The notes: generated by a model from the letters alone, not told the origin. A stretch of DNA of 64,000 nucleotides from JBOHRN01 sp050732775 (GCA_050732775.1 JBOHRN010000037.1:1-64000); one strand, 5' to 3'. Shown: positions 7,542 through 16,792, numbered from the stretch's first letter. Numbers and translations are program-made.

Positions 7542-8533
7542 GTGTGGGGGTGTGGAAGAGGGTGGGGAGCCCGGACAAGGGGTTCCGGTACTTGACGGTG
7601 AAGGGGGCCCCGCTCTCGAGCCGGGCTGGGCTGGCGCGCGTCGAGGCACTCGCCATACCGCCGGCTTGGACCGGCGTGGAGATCTCTCCCCGCGGCTCGG
7701 ACAAAGTGCAGGCCACGGGTTACGACGCGGCTGGCCGGAAGCAGTACATCTACCACTCTGACTACGTAGCCGGCCGGGAGCGGAAAAAGTACGCCCGGCT
7801 CCTGACACTCGCGCGCGCCCTGCCACGCATGAGAGCGCTCACCAACGAGCACCTGCGGAGAAAAGGGGTGACGCGGGAACGGGTCCTGGCCACTCTGGCC
7901 CGCTTGCTGAGTCGAGGTTACTTCAGGGTGGGGAGCGAGCGGTACGCGCTCGCCAACGAGACTTTCGGCCTCGCCACGCTGCGCAAGTCGCACTTGGAGG
8001 TGCGCGGTCACGATCTGATTTTCCGCTACCGGGGCAAAGGCTCGGTGGAGCAGCGCAAGGTGGTGGCCGACACACCCCTGGTGAAGATATTGGAAGAGAT
8101 CATGAAGCTGCCCGGCCGCCGGCTCTTCCGCTACCGGGACGGGGAGGGGAAGGTGCGCGACGTCACCTCGCGCGAGGTGAATGACTACCTGCGCCAGGTA
8201 CTAGGAGGCGACTTCACCGCCAAGGACCTGCGCACCTGGGGGGGCACGGTGCGGGCCGCCACTATCCTGGCCGACCTCGGCCCGGCCCGGTCGGCGCACG
8301 AGGCCGATAAAAACGTGGTCCTGGCGTGCAAGCTGGTGGCGTCCGAGTTGGGAAATACCCCCGCCGTATGCCGCAGTGCTTACATCCACCCGGACGTTAT
8401 TGCCGGCTACCTGAAAGGAGAGACCATCGCAGCGGTGATGCGCAAGGAGCCGCGCCCGCTCGAGGCGGAGGCGCCCACTGCCTACTATGCGGAAGAAGCG
8501 GCCCTGATGAGGTTCCTGGAAGCCAGGCAGTAG
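7538..8533 (+). CDS. DNA topoisomerase IB (poxvirus-like bacterial type)
   Basis: 331 residues; relaxes supercoils through a 3'-phosphotyrosyl intermediate. Catalytic elements visible are the FRYRGKGSVEQ lysine loop, Arg232 in KDLRTWGG, and the active-site Tyr282 in VCRSAYIHP. An N-terminal domain with KQYIYHSDY and an ANETFGLATLRKSH segment matches bacterial poxvirus-like TopIB. Length is normal for the family. Start GTG 7538 overlaps the preceding stop. The next gene begins two bases after the stop, suggesting one transcript with the coiled-coil and pabBC genes. Confidence 0.93.
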   Translation: MSVGVWKRVGSPDKGFRYLTVKGAPLSSRAGLARVEALAIPPAWTGVEISPRGSDKVQATGYDAAGRKQYIYHSDYVAGRERKKYARLLTLARALPRMRALTNEHLRRKGVTRERVLATLARLLSRGYFRVGSERYALANETFGLATLRKSHLEVRGHDLIFRYRGKGSVEQRKVVADTPLVKILEEIMKLPGRRLFRYRDGEGKVRDVTSREVNDYLRQVLGGDFTAKDLRTWGGTVRAATILADLGPARSAHEADKNVVLACKLVASELGNTPAVCRSAYIHPDVIAGYLKGETIAAVMRKEPRPLEAEAPTAYYAEEAALMRFLEARQ

Positions 8534-8535
8534 GC

Positions 8536-9045
8536 GTGCTCGAGCGCATCCGCCGGGTACTCGTGGACACCCGCGACGCCTTTCTGGCCGAACTCCGCCG
8601 CCGCGAGCCCGCCGACCAGGTGGCCGATCTGCTCACGGCCATGCGGCGGGAGGTGGTCGACGCCCGCACCACACTCAAGCAGCTCGAGGCGCGCATCTCC
8701 GAGCTCGGCGCTGGGCTCGGTCGCGAACAGACGGCTCTCGCCGACTGCCAGCGCCGCCGGGGACAGGCCGAGCGCATCGGCGACGGCGAGACGGCGCGGG
8801 TCGCCGCTGAGTTCGCGGCCCGCCACGCCGCCGCGCTCTTCCGGCTGCAAGGCGCGCTCTCGGAGGCCGAAAGCGAGCGCGATCGTGTCCGTTCCGAGGT
8901 GGATGAGATGACCCGCCGCTACCGCGCCGCGGACCGCGACCGGCACGCCCTGGTGGCTCGGCTGAAGGTCACCACCGCCCAGGAAGCCATCGAGGAGCAC
9001 CGCCGGTTCTTGGACGAGTTGGAGAAGCGGCTGCGGCGGGAATGA
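8536..9045 (+). CDS. Unknown coiled-coil protein (PspA-like in character)
   Basis: 169 residues, nearly all predicted helical, rich in Glu, Arg, Ala and Leu, with a repeated amphipathic pattern (LEARISELGAGLGREQ and LDELEKRLRRE). The N-terminal LERIRRVLVDTRDAFLAEL recalls PspA/IM30 proteins, but the sequence is short and no signature decides it. GTG 8536 begins right after the topoisomerase stop, and its own TGA overlaps the ATG of pabBC. Function unknown; the tight spacing implies co-expression only. Confidence 0.7.
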   Translation: MLERIRRVLVDTRDAFLAELRRREPADQVADLLTAMRREVVDARTTLKQLEARISELGAGLGREQTALADCQRRRGQAERIGDGETARVAAEFAARHAAALFRLQGALSEAESERDRVRSEVDEMTRRYRAADRDRHALVARLKVTTAQEAIEEHRRFLDELEKRLRRE

Positions 9046-10778
9046 CAGTCGCAGCCCTTCGCTTCGACAGCGCGGGTGGGCGCTCCTTCCAGCTCGCGGG
9101 GCTGAAAGAGGAGTTTGCCGCGCGCCGCCCGGAAGAGGTTCCGGCGGTCCTCGACAGAGTGGAGGCGGCCGCCGCGGACGGCCTGCACGCGGCCGGCTTC
9201 GTAACCTACGAGGCCGCCACCGCTTTCGAACGGGCCTTTCGCGTGCATGATCCCGACGCCCGCTTGCCTCTTTGCTGGTTTGGGGCCTTTCGGGAACGGC
9301 TAGAGACCGGCCCGCCAACCCCTGGCGGAGGTTACGAATTGGGGGAGTGGCGCGCCACCCTGGGCAAGGAGGCGTACCGCGAGCGGGTCGAGCGTATCCG
9401 CGACCTGATCGCCGCGGGTGACAGCTACCAGGTCAACCTTACCTTTCCCCTGCACGCCGGGTTCAGCGGCGATCCGGCGGCTCTGTACGCCGATCTCGCG
9501 CGCGCCCAGCGGGCGGGCTACGCGGCGTTGCTGGATTTCGGCGAGGTGGCGGTGGTCTCGCTCTCGCCCGAGCTTTTTTTCCACCTGCGGGGCCGTGACT
9601 TGAAGCTCAAGCCGATGAAGGGAACCCGCCCCCGCGGGCGCTGGCGCGAGGAGGACCAGCTGCTCGCCGCCGACCTTGCCGGTACTCCCAAAGAGAGGGC
9701 TGAAAACCTCATGATCGTGGACATGCTGCGCAACGACGCGGGCCGTCTAGCGGTGCCCGGCAGTGTGCGGGTGCCCCGGCTGTACGAGGTTGAGAGTTAC
9801 CCCACCGTCTATCAGATGACTTCGACGGTCGAGGCTCGCACCCGCCCCGGCACCCGGCTCCGTGACGTCTTCGCCGCCCTCTTTCCGTGTGGCTCGGTGA
9901 CCGGCGCCCCCAAGGTGCGCACGGTCGAGATCATCCGGGAGTTGGAAGACACTCCGCGCGGCGTGTACACCGGCGCCGTCGGGTTCGTCTCTGGCGGCGA
10001 GGCGGTGTTCAACGTGGCCATCCGCACGCTGCTGGTAGAGCGCTCGCCGGGCACGGCGCAGATGGGGGTGGGGAGCGGGATCGTGCACGAATCCGACCCC
10101 GTCGCCGAGTACCAAGAGTGCCTGCAAAAAGCGGCCTTCACGCGCGTGCCCGGCGCGGATTTTGAGCTCCTGGAGACCCTCCTCTGGGAGCCAGAAGATG
10201 GTTTTTACCTGCTCGCCCGGCACCTGCGGCGGATGGCTTGGTCGGCAGAGCGCTTCTGCTTCCCCTTTGATCGTGACCGCGCGTTGCGAGCCCTGGAGGG
10301 GGCGTGCGCGGATAAGCGGGAGCCGCTGAAGGTTCGGCTCACGCTGGACCGGAGCGGGCGCTTCCGGGCAAGGACTCTCCCGCTGGCTGAAAGTAGAGAG
10401 CCGTTACGGGTGACTATCTGCGACCAGCCGGTGGAGGAGGGGCCGCTTTTGTACCACAAGACCACTTACCGCTCGCCTTACGAGTCCCGCGCCGCCCGCC
10501 ACCCCGGCGCCGACGAGGTGATCCTGGTCAACGACAGGGGCCAGCTCACCGAGTCGACCACCGCCAACTTGGTACTGCGGATAGACGGTGAGTGCCTCAC
10601 CCCGCCGCTCTCGTGCGGGCTCCTGCCCGGGGTCATGCGGGCCGAACTGCTGGCGCGCGGAGAGGTGCGCGAGCGGGTACTCATCCCGGAAGACCTCCGC
10701 CGCGCCGAAGAGTTCTGGCTGGTCAACTCGGTAACGGGCAGGCGGCGTGCCCGGTTGCAGGGTGAGGCACCCGGGTAG
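9042..10778 (+). CDS. pabBC: Fused aminodeoxychorismate synthase component I / 4-amino-4-deoxychorismate lyase
   Basis: 578 residues with two enzymes of p-aminobenzoate (folate) synthesis. Residues 1 to about 375 are PabB: chorismate-utilising fold with KPMKGTRPRG, ENLMIVDMLRND and GSVTGAPK from 284. The remainder is a class IV aminotransferase-fold PabC lyase with the PLP lysine at about 473 (YHKTTYR) and ESTTANLVL and SCGLLPGVMR motifs. The fusion makes PABA from chorismate plus ammonia supplied by a PabA subunit, which is not in this window. ATG 9042 overlaps the preceding stop. Confidence 0.95.
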   Translation: MTVAALRFDSAGGRSFQLAGLKEEFAARRPEEVPAVLDRVEAAAADGLHAAGFVTYEAATAFERAFRVHDPDARLPLCWFGAFRERLETGPPTPGGGYELGEWRATLGKEAYRERVERIRDLIAAGDSYQVNLTFPLHAGFSGDPAALYADLARAQRAGYAALLDFGEVAVVSLSPELFFHLRGRDLKLKPMKGTRPRGRWREEDQLLAADLAGTPKERAENLMIVDMLRNDAGRLAVPGSVRVPRLYEVESYPTVYQMTSTVEARTRPGTRLRDVFAALFPCGSVTGAPKVRTVEIIRELEDTPRGVYTGAVGFVSGGEAVFNVAIRTLLVERSPGTAQMGVGSGIVHESDPVAEYQECLQKAAFTRVPGADFELLETLLWEPEDGFYLLARHLRRMAWSAERFCFPFDRDRALRALEGACADKREPLKVRLTLDRSGRFRARTLPLAESREPLRVTICDQPVEEGPLLYHKTTYRSPYESRAARHPGADEVILVNDRGQLTESTTANLVLRIDGECLTPPLSCGLLPGVMRAELLARGEVRERVLIPEDLRRAEEFWLVNSVTGRRRARLQGEAPG

Positions 10779-10827
10779 CAGGTCCGGTGTAAGCCCGGAA
10801 AAGACACCTTCTCCAACTCCGTGCCCC

Positions 10828-11907
10828 GTGGTCCGCTCTACCCTCGTTCTGGCCCTTGCTCTAGTGGCCGGCTGCTCGGGCTGTTCCATACCCTACCTGC
10901 TGCGGGCCGGTATCGAACAGGCCAAGATACTGAACAGCCGCGAGCCCATCTCCGACCTCATCCGCCGCCCCTCTACTCCGGAAGAGACCCGCGACAAACT
11001 CCGGCTGGTGCTCGACGCCCGTGACTTCGCGGCCCGCTACCTCAACCTCGACGCTGGAGACAGCTACACCACCTTCGCGCGGCTCGAGTCGGATACTCTC
11101 GCACTGGTTCTCTCGGCCGCCCGCAAGGACGAGTTCCGGGCGCACAGCTGGTGGTTCCCCCTGGTCGGCTCCATACCGTACAAGGGCTTCTTCGACCAAG
11201 AGAGCGCGCGGCGCGAGCTCCGGGCGCTGGAGCGGCGGGGTTACGACACCTACTTGCGCCCCACCGCCGCGTTCAGCACCCTGGGGTGGTTCGCCGACCC
11301 GCTCTACTCTTCACTGCTCCGTTACCACCGGGTGTCTCTGGTGGGCACGGTTATCCACGAGCTCCTCCACAACACCGTCTACCTACCGGACCAGGCCGCC
11401 TTCAACGAGAGTTTGGCCACCTTCGTGGGGGCGCGCGGCAGCATCGCCTTCTTTTGCGGGCGCGAAGGCGAAGAGAGCGCTGGGTGCCGCACCGCCAGCT
11501 CTCTCTGGCGGGACGACCTCCGCTTCGGGAACTTCTTAGACGAGTTGATAAGCGACCTGGAGCGGCTCTACGGCCGGGACGAGCTTTCAAAGCGGGAGAC
11601 CCTCCGCCGCCGGGAAGTGATCTTCGTAGAGGCGCGCTCGCGCTTCCGGGAAGAGCTCCGGCCGGCTTTGGAGGCGGCTACCTTCGCCGGCTTCGAGCAC
11701 ACGCCGCTCAACAACGCCACCTTGATCTCGCGGCGGCTGTATTACGACCGGCTCGACCTCTTCGAGGAGATCTACCGGGCTATGCGGGCGCGAGGAAAAC
11801 GGCTGCCCGAGATCGTAGCGGCGATCATCGCAGCGGCCGAAAGCACCGACGATCCTTGGCTGGGGGTGGAGGAGCTCAGCCGCCGGTTCTCATCCCCCCG
11901 GCGATAA
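10828..11907 (+). CDS. Lipoprotein metallopeptidase, PF10023 (predicted aminopeptidase) family
   Basis: 359 residues from GTG 10828. The N-terminus is a lipoprotein signal (STLVLALALVAGC). A zinc-protease motif HELLH (His177, Glu178) is followed by FNESLATFVG, in which the Glu would be the third ligand; this pair is characteristic of the PF10023 family. A membrane-anchored, periplasm-facing peptidase is expected. An earlier in-frame GTG at 10747 would overlap pabBC and push the lipobox too far in, so the later start is preferred. Cys residues in FFCGREGEESAGC may form a disulphide. Confidence 0.85.
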   Translation: MVRSTLVLALALVAGCSGCSIPYLLRAGIEQAKILNSREPISDLIRRPSTPEETRDKLRLVLDARDFAARYLNLDAGDSYTTFARLESDTLALVLSAARKDEFRAHSWWFPLVGSIPYKGFFDQESARRELRALERRGYDTYLRPTAAFSTLGWFADPLYSSLLRYHRVSLVGTVIHELLHNTVYLPDQAAFNESLATFVGARGSIAFFCGREGEESAGCRTASSLWRDDLRFGNFLDELISDLERLYGRDELSKRETLRRREVIFVEARSRFREELRPALEAATFAGFEHTPLNNATLISRRLYYDRLDLFEEIYRAMRARGKRLPEIVAAIIAAAESTDDPWLGVEELSRRFSSPRR

Positions 11908-11927
11908 AGTTGCAACTAACCGACTCC

Positions 11928-14381
11928 ATGAACGGGCAGACCGAACCTTACGACCCCGCGAAGATCGAGCGCGCCTGGCGAGAGCGGTGGCGGCGCGAGG
12001 GCACCAACTCATGGAGCGATGATCAGCTGTGCCGGGCGGCGAAGCCGTTCTACAACCTGATGATGTTTCCCTACCCTTCGGCCGAAGGGTTGCACGTGGG
12101 TAACGTTTACGCCTTCGTCGGCGCCGACGTGTACGGCCGTTTCCAGCGGCTGCGGGGCAACGACGTGTTCGAGCCCATCGGCTTCGACGCCTTCGGCATC
12201 CACTCGGAAAACCACGCCCTCCAGGTGGGTGCGCACCCGACGGAGCTCATCCCCCGCAATATCGAGCGCTTCACCGGACAGCTAAAGCGCGTGGGGCTCA
12301 TGCTCGACTGGAGTCACACCGTCGACACGACCTCACCCGGGTACTACCGCTGGACGCAGTGGCTTTTCTTGCAGCTTTACCGGGCCGGGCTGGCGGTAAA
12401 GAAAGAGGCGCCGGTAAACTGGTGCCCCTCGTGCAAAACGGTGCTGGCCAACGAGCAGGTGGTGGCGGGGGAGTGCGAGCGGTGCGGCACCCCGGTGGAG
12501 ATACGCACCTTGTCGCAGTGGTTCTTCCGCATCACCGAGTACGCCGGGCGGCTGCTCGAGAATCTGAAGAGGATCGACTGGTCGGAGAGCACCAGGAAGG
12601 CGCAGGAAAACTGGATCGGGAGGAGCGAAGGGGCTCAACTCCGCTTTGCCGTGGCTGGGACGGACGAGGAGCTCGAGGTCTACACCACCCGGCCCGACAC
12701 TGTCTTCGGGGCTACCTACATGGTGCTGGCCCCCGAACACCCGCTGGTGGAGCGGATAACCACCCCGGAGCGGAGCGCCGGGGTGGAGGCGTACCGGGAG
12801 CGGGCGCGGGCCACCGACCTGGTCAACCGGCAGAAGAGCGACAAGGTAAAGACCGGCGCCGACACCGGCGCCCGGGCCGTGAACCCGGCTACCGGCGAGG
12901 AGATCCCGGTCTGGGTGGCCGACTACGTACTGATGGAGTACGGCACCGGCGCGATCATGGCGGTCCCCGCGCACGACGAACGAGACTTCGAGTTCGCCCG
13001 CCGGCACGACCTCCTCGTCCGGCGCGTCGTCGCCCCGCGGCAAGAGGAGGGGGAGGAAGCCAGCGGCGCCGGTCCGGAGGGGGCGTTCGTGGCCCACAGC
13101 GACGACGAGGTCCTGGTCGCCTCGGGCCGCTTCTCGGGGATGGGTACGGTGGAGGGGTCGCGGCGGATCGTGGAGTGGTTGGCCTCCCGGGGCAAGGCGG
13201 AGCCCAGGGTCAACTACCGTCTCCACGACTGGTGCATCTCCCGGCAGCGGTACTGGGGACCGCCCATCCCCGTGGTCTACTGCGACGGCTGCGGTACCGT
13301 GCCGGTACCCGAGCAAGAGCTGCCCGTGATCCTGCCCCGGGTCGATGACTTTCGCCCCGACGCCTCCGGGGTATCCCCCCTGGCCCGCGTGGAGTCGTGG
13401 TACCGGACGGCGTGCCCCCGCTGCGGCGGAGAAGCCCGCCGCGAGACCGACGTCTCCGACACCTTCCTGGACTCGGCGTGGTACTTTCTGCGCTACCCGA
13501 GCGCGAACAGTGGCGGCGCGGCTTTCGAGCCGGAGCTGACCCGGAAGTGGCTGCCCGTCGATTCATACATCGGAGGCAACGAGCACGCCGTCCTGCACCT
13601 TCTCTACGCCCGCTTCATCACCATGGCTCTGAAGGATCTAGGCCACCTCGGCTTCGAGGAGCCGTTTACCCGCTTCCGGGCACACGGGCTGATCGTCAAA
13701 GACGGAGCCAAGATGTCCAAGTCGCGGGGCAACGTGGTAGTTCCCGACGAGTATATCGAGGAGTGGGGGGCCGATACTTTCCGCACCTACCTCATGTTCA
13801 TGGGGCCGTACCAGGAGGGCGGCGACTTCCGCGACGCCGGCATCAGCGGGCCGCACGGCTTCCTGGCCCGGCTGTGGGATACCGTGCTGGCGGCCGGGCC
13901 GGGCGACGCCGAGGGGGAGATCGAGCAAAAACTCCACGCCACCGTGCGCAAAGTAACCGGCGACCTGGAGTCGCTTTCTTACCACACCGCCATCGCGGCG
14001 TTGATGGAGTACCTGAACGAAGTACGCACCGCCGGTCGTACCCCGCGCCGGGGAGAGGTGGAAGCGCTGGTCCCCATGATAGCCCCTTTTGCCCCCCACC
14101 TGGCCGAAGAGTTGTGGAGCCGTCTGGGGGGGGAGCCGTCGCTCTTCGACCGGGCCGGATGGCCGGGGTTCGACCCGGGGAAGGCGGCCGCCCGTGAGGT
14201 CGAATTCGTGGTGCAGGTCAACGGCAAAGTGCGGGCGCGCCTCTCCCTGCCCAGGGAAACCGGCGAGGAAGCGGCCCGCGAAGCCGCCCTGCGCGACCAG
14301 AATGTGCTCAGGTTCATCGACGGGAGGGAGGTCCGCAAGGTAGTGTTCGTGCCCGGCCGACTGGTCAACCTGGTAGTCTAG
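11928..14381 (+). CDS. leuS: Leucyl-tRNA synthetase
   Basis: 817 residues, the usual bacterial length. The class I HIGH motif appears as HVGN at 56-59 and the KMSKS loop is intact with its Lys at 595. The CP1 editing domain contains YTTRPDTVFGATYMVL and AVPAHDERDFEFA. Two zinc knuckles (CPSC...CERC and CDGC...CPRC) are visible. ATG 11928 lacks an obvious ribosome-binding site; in-frame sequence further upstream is inside the peptidase gene and not LeuRS-like. The nucleotide-pocket region reads GFDAFGIHSENHAL, unlike the common GWDAFGLPAEQ form. Confidence 0.96.
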   Translation: MNGQTEPYDPAKIERAWRERWRREGTNSWSDDQLCRAAKPFYNLMMFPYPSAEGLHVGNVYAFVGADVYGRFQRLRGNDVFEPIGFDAFGIHSENHALQVGAHPTELIPRNIERFTGQLKRVGLMLDWSHTVDTTSPGYYRWTQWLFLQLYRAGLAVKKEAPVNWCPSCKTVLANEQVVAGECERCGTPVEIRTLSQWFFRITEYAGRLLENLKRIDWSESTRKAQENWIGRSEGAQLRFAVAGTDEELEVYTTRPDTVFGATYMVLAPEHPLVERITTPERSAGVEAYRERARATDLVNRQKSDKVKTGADTGARAVNPATGEEIPVWVADYVLMEYGTGAIMAVPAHDERDFEFARRHDLLVRRVVAPRQEEGEEASGAGPEGAFVAHSDDEVLVASGRFSGMGTVEGSRRIVEWLASRGKAEPRVNYRLHDWCISRQRYWGPPIPVVYCDGCGTVPVPEQELPVILPRVDDFRPDASGVSPLARVESWYRTACPRCGGEARRETDVSDTFLDSAWYFLRYPSANSGGAAFEPELTRKWLPVDSYIGGNEHAVLHLLYARFITMALKDLGHLGFEEPFTRFRAHGLIVKDGAKMSKSRGNVVVPDEYIEEWGADTFRTYLMFMGPYQEGGDFRDAGISGPHGFLARLWDTVLAAGPGDAEGEIEQKLHATVRKVTGDLESLSYHTAIAALMEYLNEVRTAGRTPRRGEVEALVPMIAPFAPHLAEELWSRLGGEPSLFDRAGWPGFDPGKAAAREVEFVVQVNGKVRARLSLPRETGEEAAREAALRDQNVLRFIDGREVRKVVFVPGRLVNLVV

Positions 14382-14385
14382 GGGG

Positions 14386-15345
14386 ATGGCTAGTATCGGT
14401 GGCCTCCACCACGTTACCTGCATCGCGGGTGAGGCGCAGGAGAACCTCGACTTCTACGCCGGTGTGTTGGGGATGCGCCTGGTCAAGCGGACGGTGAACC
14501 AGGACGTTCCCGACAGTTATCACCTCTTCTACGCGGATGGAGAGGGCCGCCCCGGCACCGACCTGACTTTTTTCCCCTGGCCGAAGATGGGGCCGGGGCA
14601 GAGCGGCATCGGCCTCGCCCAGGAGGTCCAACTCGCCGTACCGGCTGGAACTCTGGAGGGGTGGCAAGAGCGGCTCGAGCGTCGCGGCGTGGAGGCCGGC
14701 GCGGTGGAGGAGCGCTTTGGCGAACGGGTGCTCCCCTTACGAGATCCGCACGGCCTCCGGCTATCCCTGGCCGAACTCCTCGGCGAACGCGAGTTTACCC
14801 CGTGGCCCCAGAGCTCGGTCCCGGAAAGCGAGCAGATCCGGGGTCTGCACGCCGTTCGCCTGTGCGAGCGCGAACTGGGGCCTACGGCTGCCTTCCTGAC
14901 CGAAGCGATGGGTTTCGAGCAGGCCGGCGTCGAGGACGGCTGGCGCCGGTACCAGGTGGCGGGCGGTGGCTCGGGCCGCGCGCTCGACCTCAAAGAGCTC
15001 CCAGGCGAGCGCCGGGGTGCGTGGGGAGTGGGTAGTATCCACCACGTGGCCTGGCGGGTTGCCGACCTGGCGGCCGAGATGGCTCTGCGGGAACGGGTCG
15101 CGGAGCATGGTCGCCGCCCCACTCCGCTCATCGACCGCTTCTGGTTCCGCTCGGTGTACTTCACCGAGCCAGGGGGTGCCCTCTTCGAACTGGCCACGGA
15201 CGGCCCCGGTTTCACCGTGGACGAAGAGCCGGAAGAGCTGGGAGAGCGGCTGATTCTGCCTCCTTGGCTGGAGCCGCGCCGCGCCCGTATCGAACTCGCC
15301 TTGCCCGAGCTTCGCGCCCCGGCTGGCGGCGCTTTCCGGGGTTGA
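14386..15345 (+). CDS. VOC-family ring-cleaving dioxygenase-like protein (MhqO/MhqA-like)
   Basis: 319 residues with tandem glyoxalase/VOC modules. The N-terminal module begins GLHHVTCIAGEAQENLDFY with YADGEGRPGTDLTFF, and the C-terminal module begins GSIHHVAWRV and ends EPGGALFELATDGPGF. His and Glu residues at these positions would bind Fe(II) or Mn(II). Relatives open hydroquinone or catechol rings or protect against quinones. The start lies four bases after the leuS stop. Its TGA overlaps the -35 element of the tRNA promoter. Confidence 0.88.
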   Translation: MASIGGLHHVTCIAGEAQENLDFYAGVLGMRLVKRTVNQDVPDSYHLFYADGEGRPGTDLTFFPWPKMGPGQSGIGLAQEVQLAVPAGTLEGWQERLERRGVEAGAVEERFGERVLPLRDPHGLRLSLAELLGEREFTPWPQSSVPESEQIRGLHAVRLCERELGPTAAFLTEAMGFEQAGVEDGWRRYQVAGGGSGRALDLKELPGERRGAWGVGSIHHVAWRVADLAAEMALRERVAEHGRRPTPLIDRFWFRSVYFTEPGGALFELATDGPGFTVDEEPEELGERLILPPWLEPRRARIELALPELRAPAGGAFRG

Positions 15346-15370
15346 CGCGACCCGGATTTTTCAGTATACT
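15342..15370 (+). promoter_or_regulatory. Strong sigma-70 promoter of the tRNA array
   Basis: TTGACG at 15342-15347 and TATACT at 15365-15370 with a 17-bp spacer. Initiation would fall near 15377, a few bases before the initiator tRNA at 15382. The -35 box overlaps the stop codon of the VOC gene. Confidence 0.85.
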
Positions 15371-15378
15371 GATTGTTC

Positions 15379-15455
<77 letters not shown>

Positions 15456-15470
15456 TTCGTGCCGGACGAG

Positions 15471-15495
15471 CCGCCGCAGCCGGGCGGTTTTTTTT
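15471..15495 (+). terminator. Rho-independent terminator after tRNA-fMet
   Basis: CCGCC (15471-15475) pairs with GGCGG (15483-15487) across a 7-base loop, followed by eight T at 15488-15495. Only 16 bases separate it from tRNA-Phe, leaving no room for another promoter. Confidence 0.75.
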
Positions 15496-15511
15496 AGCGG
15501 CCAGCCGAGCC

Positions 15512-15584
15512 GGCCAGGTAGCTCAGTTGGTAGAGCACACGACTGAAAATCGTGGTGTCGGCGGTTCGATTCCGTCCCTGGCCA
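15512..15584 (+). tRNA. tRNA-Phe (GAA)
   Basis: Acceptor GGCCAGG pairs with CCTGGCC; anticodon loop CTGAAAA gives GAA. Confidence 0.96.
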
Positions 15585-15595
15585 CTGGAGAGTAT

Positions 15596-15669
15596 AGGTC
15601 CGTAGCTCAATTTGGTAGAGCACCGGTCTCCAAAACCGGCGGTTGCAGGTTCGAGTCCTGCCGGGCCTG
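15596..15669 (+). tRNA. tRNA-Trp (CCA)
   Basis: Acceptor AGGTCCG pairs with CGGGCCT; anticodon loop CTCCAAA gives CCA. Confidence 0.96.
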
Positions 15670-15718
15670 TGAGCGGCGTTCCCGCGACGGCGTGACGGAG
15701 CCGGCGGCGGGCGGGCAA

Positions 15719-15790
15719 GTCCCCATCGTCTAACGGTTAGGACGCCACTCTTTCAAGGTGGAGATCGGGGTTCGATTCCCCGTGGGGGCA
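15719..15790 (+). tRNA. tRNA-Glu (TTC)
   Basis: Acceptor GTCCCCA pairs with TGGGGGC; anticodon loop CTTTCAA gives TTC. Confidence 0.96.
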
Positions 15791-15793
15791 TGT

Positions 15794-15866
15794 GCGGGCA
15801 TAGCTCAGTTGGTAGAGCGCAACCTTGCCAAGGTTGAGGTCGCCGGTTCGAGTCCGGTTGCCCGCT
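15794..15866 (+). tRNA. tRNA-Gly (GCC)
   Basis: Acceptor GCGGGCA pairs with TGCCCGC; anticodon GCC. Begins three bases after tRNA-Glu. Confidence 0.96.
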
Positions 15867-15889
15867 CTCGCGCTAGCTGGTGTTCCAAG

Positions 15890-15964
15890 GGGGCTGTAGC
15901 TCAGTTTGGTTAGAGTGCCGGACTGTCACTCCGGAGGTCGCGGGTTCAAGTCCCGTCAGCCCCG
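15890..15964 (+). tRNA. tRNA-Asp (GTC)
   Basis: Acceptor GGGGCTG pairs with CAGCCCC; anticodon loop CTGTCAC gives GTC. Confidence 0.96.
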
Positions 15965-15990
15965 TGCAGGGTCGCTAGTCGCTGGTTTGG

Positions 15991-16063
<73 letters not shown>

Positions 16064-16078
16064 TTTGACCGGGCGGAC

Positions 16079-16161
16079 GGTGGGGTACCAAAGCGGCCAA
16101 CTGGAGCAGACTGTAAATCTGCCGGCTTATGCCTACGTAGGTTCGAATCCTACCCCCACCA
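16079..16161 (+). tRNA. tRNA-Tyr (GTA)
   Basis: Acceptor GGTGGGG pairs with CCCCACC; anticodon GTA; long class II variable arm. Confidence 0.96.
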
Positions 16162-16176
16162 CTCGGGTGGTCAGTC

Positions 16177-16250
<74 letters not shown>

Positions 16251-16254
16251 CTCG

Positions 16255-16327
16255 GGGGCCGTAGCTCAGTCGGGAGAGCGCTGCAATCGCACTGCAGAGG
16301 TCAGGGGTTCGATTCCCCTCGGCTCCA
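16255..16327 (+). tRNA. tRNA-Ala (CGC)
   Basis: Nearly identical to tRNA-Ala(GGC) outside the anticodon arm; loop ATCGCAC gives CGC. CCA follows at 16328-16330, the only such case in the array and probably chance. Confidence 0.95.
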
Positions 16328-16379
16328 CCAAGCGCCCCCGGCGCGGCTGGCTCGCAAGTTGACAGTGAGATGCGCAGGT

Positions 16380-16451
16380 GCCACCGTAGCTCAGGGGTAG
16401 AGCACTCGATTCGTAATCGAGCGGTCGTCGGTTCAAATCCGACCGGTGGCT
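16380..16451 (+). tRNA. tRNA-Thr (CGT)
   Basis: Acceptor GCCACCG pairs with CGGTGGC; anticodon CGT. Confidence 0.96.
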
Positions 16452-16453
16452 CC

Positions 16454-16526
16454 GCGGGAGTAGCTCAGTTGGTAGAGCATCAGCTTCCCAAGCTGAGGGT
16501 CGCGGGTTCAAGTCCCGTCTCCCGCT
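16454..16526 (+). tRNA. tRNA-Gly (CCC)
   Basis: Acceptor GCGGGAG pairs with CTCCCGC; anticodon CCC. Starts two bases after tRNA-Thr. Confidence 0.96.
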
Positions 16527-16584
16527 TGTACGGCATCTCCCCGCCCGTGGAGTAATAGACCCCGCAACGGGGAACGGGTATCAG

Positions 16585-16657
16585 TGCCCCTTGGTGTAAT
16601 TGGCAACACGCCTGATTCTGGATCAGGAGAGTCCTGGTTCGATCCCAGGAGGGGCAA
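16585..16657 (+). tRNA. tRNA-Gln (CTG)
   Basis: Acceptor TGCCCCT pairs with AGGGGCA; anticodon CTG. Confidence 0.96.
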
Positions 16658-16705
16658 CTCGGGGCGCCCCCCGTCGGCTGACGCTGACCGGGGGGTGAGG
16701 TTCTT

Positions 16706-16792
16706 GGAGAGGTGGCCGAGAGGTTAAAGGCAACGGTTTGCTAAACCGTCGGGGCCAAAAGCCCCACGCGGGTTCGAATCCCGCCCTCTCCG
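16706..16792 (+). tRNA. tRNA-Ser (GCT)
   Basis: Acceptor GGAGAGG pairs with CCTCTCC; anticodon GCT; long variable arm as in tRNA-Ser. Confidence 0.96.

Noticed and set aside
11151..11927. Upstream in-frame extension of leuS
   Set aside because: It overlaps the metallopeptidase coding region, is Arg/Pro-rich, and LeuRS of normal length begins at 11928.
16359..16364. TTGACA between tRNA-Ala and tRNA-Thr
   Set aside because: No -10 element at the right distance; the position would fall inside tRNA-Thr.
16560..16575. CCCCG-N3-CGGGG hairpin between tRNA-Gly and tRNA-Gln
   Set aside because: Short stem without a T-run; treated as spacer.
16571..16592. GGGAAC between tRNAs resembling the ECF -35 box
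   Set aside because: No CGTC at the 16-bp distance.
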